Assembly: GCA_964568825.1 (NCBI GenBank)
Contig: CAZMSA010000015.1
Coordinates: 1-32,380 of the forward strand
DNA: 32,380 bases
From: CAVVDT01 sp964568825
Lineage (GTDB): Bacteria > Pseudomonadota > Alphaproteobacteria > Rhizobiales > Aestuariivirgaceae
Reading direction: 5' to 3'
Under the pieces are notes generated by a model. That model was not told where the DNA came from. It made no database searches and saw only the letters and a list, made by a program, of their open reading frames with translations. The translations under genes were made by a program, and so were the position numbers. Every line of letters starts with the position of its first letter. Positions within the stretch are counted from its first letter, which is position 1. Shown piece after piece: positions 15,256-22,846 of this stretch.

Positions 15256-15588
15256 CTATCTAAGAATAATATCCGCAAGGAAATAAGTCACAATCGCCGC
15301 GGCCGTGGCCAGTTCCACGCGCCTTCCGGCGTACAGGAGCGTGACGACACCGACCGCCAGCGCGCCCAGCATCCCCGGCAGCGACGCCGCCGCCAGCAGG
15401 CCGGCCGGCGCCGTGACCAGGCGCATGACAAGCGCGGCGACCAGCGCGGTCGCCACCGACCTCACCCACAACAAGAGATCGCTTTCGGCATCCAGCTTGC
15501 CGATGGCGAGGACGGCAAGGAAGCGCCATACATAGGTGACGGCAAAACCTGCCACCAGGATCGCGCCATACACCCCAAGCGCATTCAT
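15256..15588 (-). CDS. azlD: AzlD-family branched-chain amino acid export subunit
   Basis: A 110-aa membrane protein with four hydrophobic segments (about residues 4-20, 41-60, 65-85 and 90-108), the size and layout of AzlD, the small partner of AzlC in branched-chain amino acid exporters. The opening MNALGVYGAILVAGFAVTYVWRFLAVL is typical. Its ATG overlaps the azlC stop (ATGA at 15585-15588), so the two are translationally coupled and probably made in fixed ratio. No Lrp-type regulator lies nearby. Confidence 0.88.
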   Translation of the reverse strand: MNALGVYGAILVAGFAVTYVWRFLAVLAIGKLDAESDLLLWVRSVATALVAALVMRLVTAPAGLLAAASLPGMLGALAVGVVTLLYAGRRVELATAAAIVTYFLADIILR

Positions 15589-16316
15589 GGCAGCAGCCCC
15601 CGGCGTTTGGGCCGGACGAGGACGAAGGCAACCGTTCCGCCCACCACTCCGGCGATCAGCAGATCGAAGCGCGGCCACAGATAGGTGGCCAGCGGCCCGA
15701 TGGCGGCCCCCAGCGCGATCGACCAGTAATCGAAGCGCCAGCGGGCGCCCGAAACCAGTGTCACCATGAAGAAGGCGGGGGTGAAGAACACCAGGGTGCG
15801 GGCCAGCGCCGACGGCAGGCTGTCGGCCAGATAATAGCCCGCTGAAGTAAAACCGAACATCGCCGTCATCAGCGTCACCCCGAGGCCCATCATCCATGGC
15901 AGCCGCCGCCGCGGGTCGATGGTTTCGATCTTCTGGTTGGTGAGCAGCCAGATGGTGACAGCGGTGAAATGCGCCACCACGAACAGCGGCCAGCGCGGCG
16001 CCCCCTTGAGGCGGGCCTTGGAGAGCACGACGATGGCAATCGGCAGCAGCCGCACCGCCGTCACCGAGACGGCCAGCGCGATCACCGAGAGCTCGGCGTC
16101 CTTGCGCCACATGTCGGCAAAGACCACCTGCCCCGGTAGCGCCCAGATGAAGGAGATGGTGAACAGCCCGGGTATGAGGCCAAAGCCGATGCTCTTGAGG
16201 AACGCCCCGAAGCCGATGAAAGAGCAGCCCATGACGAGCCCGGCCAGGCACACTGCGCCGCGCACTCCATCGGCGAGGCCCCGCCAGTCGTAACTCTCCG
16301 CCCGCTCGTCATCCAT
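15585..16316 (-). CDS. azlC: AzlC-family branched-chain amino acid export permease
   Basis: The 243-aa protein is the large subunit of an AzlCD exporter, which pumps branched-chain amino acids and analogues out of the cell. Family features are FGAFLKSIGFGLIPGLFTIS, FIWALPGQVVFADM, an SVTAVRLLPIAI helix, and FVVAHFTAVTIWLLTNQ. Hydrophobic segments alternate through to the end. The start at 16316 gives a short hydrophilic N terminus (MDDERAESYDWRGLADGVRG) before the first helix. azlD follows with a four-base overlap. Upstream, clpA ends 145 bases away on the same strand; I see no gene in that gap. Confidence 0.9.
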   Translation of the reverse strand: MDDERAESYDWRGLADGVRGAVCLAGLVMGCSFIGFGAFLKSIGFGLIPGLFTISFIWALPGQVVFADMWRKDAELSVIALAVSVTAVRLLPIAIVVLSKARLKGAPRWPLFVVAHFTAVTIWLLTNQKIETIDPRRRLPWMMGLGVTLMTAMFGFTSAGYYLADSLPSALARTLVFFTPAFFMVTLVSGARWRFDYWSIALGAAIGPLATYLWPRFDLLIAGVVGGTVAFVLVRPKRRGLLP

Positions 16317-16461
16317 GGCTGGGGTGAGGCGTTAATGGAGGCGGGAGGCGATGGCAAGGGCGAGGTGAGTGCTGCTGGCGACGTTGCAGCCGCCTGCGCC
16401 GAGAACCATCAGCGCGTCGGCTACGACGGCGTTGCAATCCGTTAGGGTCAGATCACCAAAC
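16317..16461. other. Short intergenic gap between clpA and azlC
   Basis: These 145 bases follow the clpA stop on the minus strand. One minus-strand frame reads a protein-like tail (ADALMVLGAGGCNVASSTHL) ending in a stop, but it has no ribosome site and too few codons to support. No clear terminator hairpin with a T-run was found. Confidence 0.4.
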
Positions 16462-18849
16462 TTACGCCGGCTCGGGCTTCTTGCGCTTCTTCTTCTTCGC
16501 TGCCGTCTTCCTGGTTGTCAGGGCCTTCCTCTCGACCGGCTTGGGCAGGGCGCGTTCCTCGGCGCGGGTGAGATAGGTAAAGCCGATCTCGTCCTCGCCG
16601 TCCTTGTTCTTGTCGACGACCACCCTGACGGTGCCGCCATTGGCAAGGCGCCCGAACAGCACCTCATCCGCCAGCGGCTTCTTGACGTGCTCCTGGATGA
16701 TGCGGGCCAGCGGCCGGGCACCCATCTGCTCGTCATAGCCCTTTTCGGCGAGGAATTGGGCGGCGGCTTCCGACAGCTCGATGTTGATCTGCCGCTCGGC
16801 CAGCTGGGCTTCCAGTTGCAGAACGAATTTCTGCACCACCTGCTGCACGATCTCGGGCGTCAGGTGGCCGAAGGTGATGGTGGCATCCAGCCGGTTGCGG
16901 AATTCCGGCGTGAACATGCGCCTGATCGCCTCCTGGTCGTCGCCCTCGCGCTTCGAACGGGTGAAGCCGTAGGCCGCCCCCGCCAGTTCGCTGGCGCCGG
17001 CATTTGTGGTCATAATCAAGATGACATTGCGGAAGTCGACGCTCTTGCCGTTGTGGTCGGTAAGCTTGCCGTGATCCATGATCTGCAACAGGATGTTGAA
17101 CAGGTCGGGGTGCGCCTTTTCGATTTCATCCAGCAGCAACACCGTGTGGGGATGCTGATCGATGCCGTCGGTCAAGAGGCCGCCCTGGTCGAAGCCGACA
17201 TAGCCGGGAGGCGCCCCGATAAGGCGCGACACCGTATGGCGCTCCATGTATTCCGACATGTCGAAACGCAGCAGGTTGATGCCCAGCGTGGCGGCAAGCT
17301 GGCGCGCCACCTCGGTCTTACCGACGCCGGTCGGGCCAGAAAACAGGTAGCAACCGATGGGCTTTTCCGGCTCGCGAAGACCCGCCCGCGACAGCTTTAT
17401 GGCCGCCGCCAGCGCCTCGATGGCGGCGTCCTGCCCGAACACGACGCGTTTCAGGTCGGCGGCCAGGTCGCGCAGCACCTCGGCATCGTTCTTCGACACG
17501 CTGCGCGGGGGGATGCGGGCCATCGTGGCGATGGTGTCCTCGATTTCTTTCACCCCGATGACGTTTCGGCGCTTTCCCTCGGCAATCAGCATCTGCGAGG
17601 CACCGGTCTCGTCGATGACGTCGATGGCCTTGTCGGGCAGTTTGCGGTCGCTGATGTAGCGAGCCGACAACTCTACCGCCGCCTTGATGGCGTCCTGGGT
17701 GTAGCGGATATTATGGAATTCCTCATAATAGGGCTTCAAGCCTTTGAGAATCTTGATGGAATCCGCGATCGTCGGTTCATTCACATCGATTTTCTGGAAG
17801 CGCCGGACGAGCGCCCGATCCTTTTCGAAATGCTGGCGGTGTTCCTTGTAGGTGGTCGAACCGATGCAGCGCAGCACCCCGCCCGACAGCGCCGGCTTCA
17901 AGAGGTTGGAGGCGTCCATGGCGCCGCCCGAGGTGGCGCCCGCACCGATGACGGTGTGGATCTCGTCGATGAACAAGATGGCGCCGGGATAGGTCTCGAT
18001 CTGCTTGATCACCGCCTTGAGGCGTTCCTCGAAGTCGCCGCGATAGCGGGTCCCGGCGAGAAGTGCACCCATGTCGAGCTGGAAGATGGTGCATTCTTTC
18101 AGCACATCGGGCACCTCGCCCTTGGTGATTTGACGCGCCAGCCCTTCGGCGATGGCGGTCTTGCCGACGCCGGGGTCGCCGACAAACAGCGGGTTGTTCT
18201 TCTGGCGACGGCACAGCACCTGGATGGTGCGCCTGACTTCCGCCTCGCGCCCGATGAGCGGATCGATGCGGCCGGAAACCGCCTTGGCATTCAGATCGAC
18301 GCAGTAGGCTTCGAGCGCATCCACCTGGTTCTTCTTTTCCTCAGGCCGTGCCTCGTCATCATCTTCTTCGGACTCAGCGCCGCGAACCGGGCGCGCATCG
18401 GACTTGCCCGGCCGCTTGGCGATGCCGTGCGAGATGTAGTTGACGGCGTCGTAGCGGGTCATGTCCTGCTCCTGCAGGAAATACGCCGCATGGCTCTCTC
18501 GCTCGGCGAAGATGGCCACCAGCACATTGGCGCCTGTCACCTCCTCGCGGCCCGAGGACTGGACATGGATGACAGCCCGCTGAATGACCCGCTGGAAACC
18601 GGCGGTGGGCTTTGAATCCTCGCCCGAATCAATCACCAGGTTGCTCAGTTCATTGTCGATATAGTGTTCCAGTCCGGACCGCAGATCGTCCACGTCGACG
18701 CCACAGGCCAGCATGACCGAGGAGGCATCACTGTCGTCGATGAGGGCCAGCAGCAGGTGCTCGAGCGTGGCATATTCGTGATTTCGTTCGTTGGCGAGGG
18801 CCAACGCCCGGTGCAAGGCTTGCTCGAGGCTGCGGGAGAATGTCGGCAA
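16462..18849 (-). CDS. clpA: ATP-dependent Clp protease ATP-binding subunit ClpA
   Basis: The hexameric AAA+ unfoldase that feeds ClpP, recognising ssrA-tagged and ClpS-delivered substrates. The 795-aa product has the Clp N domain (PTFSRSLEQALHRAL onward, two repeats to about 145), an acidic linker, and two AAA modules. Module one has Walker A GDPGVGKT (224-231) and Walker B ILFIDE (291-296); module two has GPTGVGKT (505-512) and LLLDE (571-575), then the C domain and a Lys-rich tail. The start is a TTG at 18849: similarity begins exactly there and AGGAG (18858-18862) lies 8 bases upstream. That site overlaps the clpS stop, so the genes are coupled. The usual IGL/IGF ClpP-docking loop reads YGF here (627-629). 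Confidence 0.97.
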   Translation of the reverse strand: MPTFSRSLEQALHRALALANERNHEYATLEHLLLALIDDSDASSVMLACGVDVDDLRSGLEHYIDNELSNLVIDSGEDSKPTAGFQRVIQRAVIHVQSSGREEVTGANVLVAIFAERESHAAYFLQEQDMTRYDAVNYISHGIAKRPGKSDARPVRGAESEEDDDEARPEEKKNQVDALEAYCVDLNAKAVSGRIDPLIGREAEVRRTIQVLCRRQKNNPLFVGDPGVGKTAIAEGLARQITKGEVPDVLKECTIFQLDMGALLAGTRYRGDFEERLKAVIKQIETYPGAILFIDEIHTVIGAGATSGGAMDASNLLKPALSGGVLRCIGSTTYKEHRQHFEKDRALVRRFQKIDVNEPTIADSIKILKGLKPYYEEFHNIRYTQDAIKAAVELSARYISDRKLPDKAIDVIDETGASQMLIAEGKRRNVIGVKEIEDTIATMARIPPRSVSKNDAEVLRDLAADLKRVVFGQDAAIEALAAAIKLSRAGLREPEKPIGCYLFSGPTGVGKTEVARQLAATLGINLLRFDMSEYMERHTVSRLIGAPPGYVGFDQGGLLTDGIDQHPHTVLLLDEIEKAHPDLFNILLQIMDHGKLTDHNGKSVDFRNVILIMTTNAGASELAGAAYGFTRSKREGDDQEAIRRMFTPEFRNRLDATITFGHLTPEIVQQVVQKFVLQLEAQLAERQINIELSEAAAQFLAEKGYDEQMGARPLARIIQEHVKKPLADEVLFGRLANGGTVRVVVDKNKDGEDEIGFTYLTRAEERALPKPVERKALTTRKTAAKKKKRKKPEPA

Positions 18850-18860
18850 AATTGCAACTC

Positions 18861-19184
18861 CTACTCTTTTTCCATGGTGCACTGGAGCGGATGCTGGTGA
18901 CCGCGTGCTAGTTCCATGACCTGGGTTACCTTGGTCTCGGCCACTTCGAATGTATAGACCCCGCACACGCCCACCCCCTTCTGGTGAACATGCAGCATGA
19001 TTCGCGTCGCCTCCTCGCGGCCCTTGCCGAAGAACCGTTCGAGCACATGCACCACGAACTCCATCGGCGTATAATCGTCATTCAGCAACAAGACCTTGTA
19101 GAGGCTCGGCTTTTTAGTCTTTGGCCGGGTCTTGGTGACGATGCCTGTCTGGCGATCTTCACGATTGGTATTCCGAGGCGACAT
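18861..19184 (-). CDS. clpS: ATP-dependent Clp protease adaptor ClpS
   Basis: ClpS binds N-terminal Leu, Phe, Tyr or Trp (N-degrons) and hands the substrate to ClpA. The 107-aa protein has a flexible basic N terminus (to about residue 27) needed for ClpA engagement, then the core. LLLNDDYTPMEFVVHVL contains Asn35, Asp36, Asp37 and the gate Met41, and MLHVHQKG supplies His65 and His67. The final strand VAETKVTQVMELARGHQHPL is standard. Asn/Asp/Met/His positions agree with the pocket of canonical ClpS, so normal hydrophobic N-degron specificity is expected. Its stop codon lies against the Shine-Dalgarno of clpA. Confidence 0.96.
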   Translation of the reverse strand: MSPRNTNREDRQTGIVTKTRPKTKKPSLYKVLLLNDDYTPMEFVVHVLERFFGKGREEATRIMLHVHQKGVGVCGVYTFEVAETKVTQVMELARGHQHPLQCTMEKE

Positions 19185-19358
19185 TGCTCTTTGTCCATTC
19201 AGGCGACCTGAAATCCGTTACTGCCAGCCGGCGCTGCCGGCATCATTCATGAAGCCATTATATAAGTGATTTGGGGCGGAACGGGAGGGGGGCATCAGCG
19301 TTTGGCTGAAGTGTGGCGCGAAAGTCGCAAAATACCCCTACCCCTGCCCCTGAAAACG

Positions 19359-19394
19359 AACACCCGCCAGCGGGAAATCCCACTAGCGGGTGTT
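19359..19394 (-). terminator. Terminator hairpin downstream of the phasin gene
   Basis: AACACCCGCCAG (19359-19370) pairs with CTAGCGGGTGTT (19383-19394), twelve pairs with one wobble, and the loop can itself pair GGGA with TCCC. In the direction of phasin transcription the hairpin is followed by CGTTTT, a short T-run. It lies about 47 bases after the phasin stop and before clpS, insulating the two. Confidence 0.65.
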
Positions 19395-19440
19395 GAGCAG
19401 CTAACGGCGCCGGCCCGGAGGCCGACAAACGCTTGATAAC

Positions 19441-19785
19441 TTACTTGGGGGCCTTGACGCCGAACTGGGCAAGCTGGCCTTCGAAGGGCTTGTAGGCTTC
19501 CTTGGCGGCGTTCATGTAAAGCTCGCCGATCTTGTTGACTTCGCCGACATAGGCCTCATAGGCCTCCTTGGCGTAGCCCTGCTGGATCTCGAAAACCTTG
19601 TCTGGCGACTTGGCGGTAATCACCTTGTCGAGGACCGCGGCGCCCTTCTCGAAAGACTTGCGCTGGAACTCGGCCGCCTCGCTGGCCATCTCCTGAAAGG
19701 CCTTGGTCATCGCCGTCGCGCTGGCGATATAAGCCTCAAAACCGTCCTTGCCAAATGCCTGGAACCCATCAAACGACTTCATCAT
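19441..19785 (-). CDS. Phasin (PHA granule-associated protein)
   Basis: A 114-aa amphipathic helical protein of the Phasin_2 type, which coats polyhydroxyalkanoate granules and limits their size. Evidence is the GFEAYIASATAMTKAFQEMA segment, long Ala/Lys/Glu-rich helices with FQRKSFEKG, and the end NKIGELYMNAAKEAYKPFE; there are no signal peptide or catalytic motifs. I start at 19785 (ATGATG) because AAGGAG lies 6 bases upstream (19792-19797), and because a good promoter and operator sit at 19841-19895, within and upstream of the longest open frame. Phasins without a role in PHA exist, but the PhaC gene in this window and the operator argue for PHA. It has its own promoter and terminator, so it is monocistronic. 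Confidence 0.85.
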   Translation of the reverse strand: MMKSFDGFQAFGKDGFEAYIASATAMTKAFQEMASEAAEFQRKSFEKGAAVLDKVITAKSPDKVFEIQQGYAKEAYEAYVGEVNKIGELYMNAAKEAYKPFEGQLAQFGVKAPK

Positions 19786-19840
19786 CTCCGTCTCCTTCAC
19801 TGTGCTGTCCCGCCGTGGCATATCCACCGCTCTGATCAAA

Positions 19841-19869
19841 TATATATGCAGTGCAGCATAATTCGTCAA
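19841..19869 (-). promoter_or_regulatory. Sigma-70-type promoter of the phasin gene
   Basis: On the minus strand TTGACG (19864-19869) and TATATA (19841-19846) are separated by exactly 17 bases. Both match consensus well, and the start of transcription would be near 19834, leaving a leader of about 50 bases. The spacer is entirely occupied by one of two 17-base repeats, so a bound protein would block polymerase directly. Confidence 0.75.
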
Positions 19870-19895
19870 GAACTTTTTTGCACTGCACCATAATT
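19847..19895. promoter_or_regulatory. Paired TGCA-type operator, candidate PhaR sites
   Basis: Two direct 17-base copies, TGCAGTGCAGCATAATT (19847-19863) and TGCACTGCACCATAATT (19879-19895), differ at two positions and start 32 bases apart, about three helical turns. Their TGCA[CG]TGCA core resembles sites reported for PhaR, the repressor that binds PHA granules and releases phasin genes when polymer accumulates. The first copy fills the promoter spacer and the second lies just upstream of the -35. PhaR itself is not in the window, so the assignment is inferred from motif and target. Confidence 0.6.
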
Positions 19896-20170
19896 ATAAA
19901 AAGTGCCGCTTTTTCGCGTACATTAACGAAATTGTAAGGCTCATCCACGAAACTTCGGCCCCTGTGAAGGCAGTTCGGCACGCAGCGCAGCAAGCGGTGT
20001 GGTGGGCTTAGTGGGGTACTGGCGAACGCTCGCCCATCCCCTGCGACGTCCCGGCATCTAGGGTGCCGCAACACCCCTCGCCTCGTTGAGGCGCAAATGA
20101 CGGCATCCGATTTCAAGGCCGGGGCGGCATGCCAAAAGTTCCCGGATTTGACAGGTGGGGTTTCTCAGCG
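19896..20170. other. Region between the phasin operator and the carboxypeptidase gene
   Basis: About 275 bases that carry no supportable gene. At 19923-19937 TTAA-N7-GTAA matches the CtrA box (TTAA-N7-TTAA) at seven of eight positions. No clear -35/-10 pair for the downstream gene was found. Confidence 0.35.
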
Positions 20171-21712
20171 ATGATAAGCGGTTCGGCTAAAACGGCGATG
20201 CGCATCCCGGGCACACTTGTCTTGCAAATGATGGCGGTCGCCTTGACGCTCGTGCTGTGGATGGCGGCAGCGGGTGATCTCACCGCCAGGCCGCGGCTCG
20301 CAGCCATTGCGGTGGATGCATCGAGCGGCGACATCGTCTACCAGAAGAATGTCGATTCCACCGCCTATCCCGCCTCGCTGACCAAGGTGATGACACTCTA
20401 CCTGCTGTTCGAGGATATGCGGGCCGGTAAACTTTCGCTGTCGAGCCGCTTTACCATTTCCCCCCATGCCGCCGCTCAGCAGCCCACCAAGCTGGGACTC
20501 AAGCCAGGCGAGACCATCAGCGTCCGCGATGCCATAGGAGCCGTCGTCACCCGCTCCGCCAACGACATCGCCGTGGCCATCGCCGAAGGCCTGGAGGGCA
20601 GCGAATCGGCCTTCGCCGCCCGCATGACCCGTACCGCGCGGGCCATGGGCATGACCAAGACCACCTTCCGGAACGCTTCGGGGCTTCCCGACTGGCGCCA
20701 GAAAACAACGGCCCGCGACATGGCGACGCTGGGCCTGCGCATGCAGCGCGACTTCCCGAAGGAATTTCATTTTTTCTCGACCCGCACCTTCATCTATGAC
20801 GGGCACAGGATCGGCAATCACAACCATCTGCTCGGGCGTGTCGATGGCGTAGACGGTATCAAGACCGGCTATACGCAGATGTCCGGATTCAATCTGCTCA
20901 CCTCCATCGAGCGCAACGGCAAGCGCATGGTGGCCGTCGTCATGGGCGCGCCGACCGGCAGGTGGCGCAATGCCTACATGACCAGGCTGGTTGACCGGCT
21001 CTACAGGACCGCCCATCTCAAGCCCCTTCACCGCGTCGCCGCCCTGGCGGGCCACCCGCCCGGCTATGTCGCCCCACCGGTGCGCCAGGCGCTCAGGGTC
21101 GATACCCCGCCTCTGCCCCGGCCCAAGCCTGAGTTGACCGCCGCCAAGCCCGTCTTGGTCGCGGACAACGTGGCCAGCCAACCTGTCGCCCAGCCCGTCA
21201 CACAACCCCTCACCCAGGTTGAGAGCGCCCTCGCCATTATGCAGGTTACGCCCCCTGGCGAGAAGGTCGCCGATGCCAGCAAGCAGCAGGCCACCACTTT
21301 CAAGACGGTCGTCGTCGAGACCTTGCCCAAAACCGACAAGACCACGGTGCCGACATCAACCACCGGCAAGATCGGTGATGCCACGCAGGTGGTCGCCGAA
21401 AAAGCCCTGTTGGCGCAGCCCGCTAGCGAGCAGGCCGGCAAGCGGTCGGTTTCCTGGAACATTCAGGTCGGCGCCTTTCCCACACCCGAAGGTGCCAAGC
21501 GGCGCATCGATACGGCCTTGTCGACGGGCATAAAGGTACTCGATGCCAAGTCCGCCTTCACCATGAAGGCCGATGTTGGCGGTGACACCGTCTATCGCGC
21601 CCGCTTTTCCGGCTTCGACGAAAAGGCCGCCCGTTCGGCCTGCCGGCTCTTGAAGCGCAAGGGCCTGGGATGTTTTCCCCTCGCCCCGTCCGCCGTCGCC
21701 CGGGCTGGCTGA
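20171..21712 (+). CDS. D-alanyl-D-alanine carboxypeptidase with SPOR domain
   Basis: A PBP5-like peptidase (family S11) that removes the terminal D-Ala of peptidoglycan side chains in the periplasm. The 513-aa product begins with a signal peptide (hydrophobic core about residues 15-34). Active-site motifs are SLTK (Ser69, Lys72), SAND (Ser129, Asn131) and KTGYT (Lys231-Thr232-Gly233). After the catalytic domain (to about 285) comes a long Pro/Thr/Lys/Val-rich linker (about 290-420). The C terminus is a SPOR domain (SWNIQVGAFPTPEGAKRRID to GLGCFPL), which binds denuded glycan at division sites. ATGs at 20129 and 20198 are alternative starts. No C-terminal membrane amphipathic helix of PBP5 is seen, so targeting is probably by SPOR. 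Confidence 0.92.
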   Translation: MISGSAKTAMRIPGTLVLQMMAVALTLVLWMAAAGDLTARPRLAAIAVDASSGDIVYQKNVDSTAYPASLTKVMTLYLLFEDMRAGKLSLSSRFTISPHAAAQQPTKLGLKPGETISVRDAIGAVVTRSANDIAVAIAEGLEGSESAFAARMTRTARAMGMTKTTFRNASGLPDWRQKTTARDMATLGLRMQRDFPKEFHFFSTRTFIYDGHRIGNHNHLLGRVDGVDGIKTGYTQMSGFNLLTSIERNGKRMVAVVMGAPTGRWRNAYMTRLVDRLYRTAHLKPLHRVAALAGHPPGYVAPPVRQALRVDTPPLPRPKPELTAAKPVLVADNVASQPVAQPVTQPLTQVESALAIMQVTPPGEKVADASKQQATTFKTVVVETLPKTDKTTVPTSTTGKIGDATQVVAEKALLAQPASEQAGKRSVSWNIQVGAFPTPEGAKRRIDTALSTGIKVLDAKSAFTMKADVGGDTVYRARFSGFDEKAARSACRLLKRKGLGCFPLAPSAVARAG

Positions 21713-21714
21713 CC

Positions 21715-21987
21715 CTACGGTTTCGCGCAAACACCACCGGCCTGCAACTGCGTCTGCCGCTTGAGCGCCTCGGCCCGGGTTGCATACGGGCCGCCGGCCT
21801 TCATCTCGGCGCCGCTTACATAGCTACCCCCGATGCTGATCAACTGCTGCAGATGGCAGTCGGTGGTGGTGGCGTTGCGCACCACGAACCAGCCGCTGGC
21901 TTCCTGGGCGAAGGCCGGCAGCGGCGATAGCGCGGTGGTTGCCGCGATGGCGAGCAAGGCGAGATACGAAGACTTGAAGCGAAACAT
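21715..21987 (-). CDS. Small secreted protein of unknown function
   Basis: A 90-aa product with a clear signal peptide (MFRFKSSYLALLAIAATTAL and SPLPAFA) and a mature part of about 62 residues starting QEASGWFVVRNATTTDCHLQ. Two cysteines remain after cleavage (in TTDCHLQ and GGVCAKP) and could form a disulfide. The pattern GGPYATRAEALKRQ resembles the end of small envelope proteins in which a Tyr-Ala-Thr-Arg-x-x-Ala helix closes the fold, but I recognise no named family. The gene converges on the carboxypeptidase gene with 2 bases between stops. It is most likely a free periplasmic protein. Confidence 0.7.
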   Translation of the reverse strand: MFRFKSSYLALLAIAATTALSPLPAFAQEASGWFVVRNATTTDCHLQQLISIGGSYVSGAEMKAGGPYATRAEALKRQTQLQAGGVCAKP

Positions 21988-22147
21988 TGTACCCTCCTGA
22001 CGGTATCAGCACCGGCCAGCAAGCATCGCTGCCCGATGCGCGAACACGCAAGTCGATGGCGCCTTGTCTAGCCGATTGCCCCTTACACGCAGGTGGCGGG
22101 GTAATTAACTCCCGGTCATGTCGAACGCTGCATCAGGTGTTGGCCGG

Positions 22148-22846
22148 CTAGCCGCCGAGCAGCACGTCCTTGGCGCGATTGACCTTGGCGGCGAGATAGC
22201 TCGAACCGCCATGGTCGGGATGATAGAGCTTCATGAGCTTCTTGTGGGCGGCGCGTATATCCCTTTCCGACGCATCCGGGCCGACCCCCAGGATGGCTCG
22301 CGCCTCGGCATCGTCCATGGCACCGCTTGCCGTCGAGGCCTCACGTGCGCCAGCCTCGCTCGCTCCGCGCCAACCGGCATGGTGGCGATCGAGATAAGTC
22401 TCGATCAGCTCAAGGCTCTGGTCCCCGGCCCCTTCACATTCCCTGTGCAGCACCGCCAGGTCGGCGACGGTGAGATCAGACAACCGCGCCCCGGCGAACT
22501 TGCCGTCCAGTACCTCGCCGTCCATGTTGCCGGTGTCGTGGTCCAGTTGCATCGCCAGCATGTGGGTGCGCACCTGCGAACGATTGCCGGGGGACGGCCG
22601 CGAGCCGGGAAACGACAGCCCCGACAAGAGCCCGCCCATGCCCAGCATGCCGAGCCCCACCAGTAGCAGCGGTACCGCAATCGGCAACAGGCCACGCAAC
22701 GCCAGCAACACCGCCGCCGCCACCACGACGGCCCCGACAGTATGCCTGGCCACGGCAGCCAGGGTTGCCGGATTGGCGCTCGCCAGCCCGCGCGCGATGA
22801 GCACGGCAGCACCCAGGGCGAGAAGACCTAAAAGCACGAATTGCAT
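22148..22846 (-). CDS. Membrane J-domain protein, Tim14/Pam18-like
   Basis: The 232-aa product has an N-terminal membrane helix (1-18), a second hydrophobic region (about 35-75), a middle soluble domain and a C-terminal J domain (about 183-232). The HPD triad that activates Hsp70 is at 209-211 in KLMKLYHPDHGGSSYLAAKV. With its short form, GGS after HPD and VNRAKDVLL end, the J domain is strikingly like mitochondrial Tim14/Pam18, as known for some alphaproteobacterial J-proteins. The middle part (LDHDTGNMDGEVLDGKFAGA, RLSDL) occurs in this bacterial family. Its ATG overlaps the stop of the VWA gene by one base (TAATG), so they are co-translated. It probably recruits DnaK to the inner membrane; the client is unknown. 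Confidence 0.85.
   Translation of the reverse strand: MQFVLLGLLALGAAVLIARGLASANPATLAAVARHTVGAVVVAAAVLLALRGLLPIAVPLLLVGLGMLGMGGLLSGLSFPGSRPSPGNRSQVRTHMLAMQLDHDTGNMDGEVLDGKFAGARLSDLTVADLAVLHRECEGAGDQSLELIETYLDRHHAGWRGASEAGAREASTASGAMDDAEARAILGVGPDASERDIRAAHKKLMKLYHPDHGGSSYLAAKVNRAKDVLLGG

Noticed and set aside
16317..16446. Protein-like tail on the minus strand after clpA
   Set aside because: No ribosome site, no start with adequate length and no recognisable family; likely chance in GC-rich DNA.
16369..18615. A 748-codon plus-strand open frame opposite clpA
   Set aside because: It runs antisense to clpA, which has full ClpA motifs; its sequence is repetitive in Asp/His/Gly/Leu, as expected from a high-GC shadow frame, with no domain or ribosome site.
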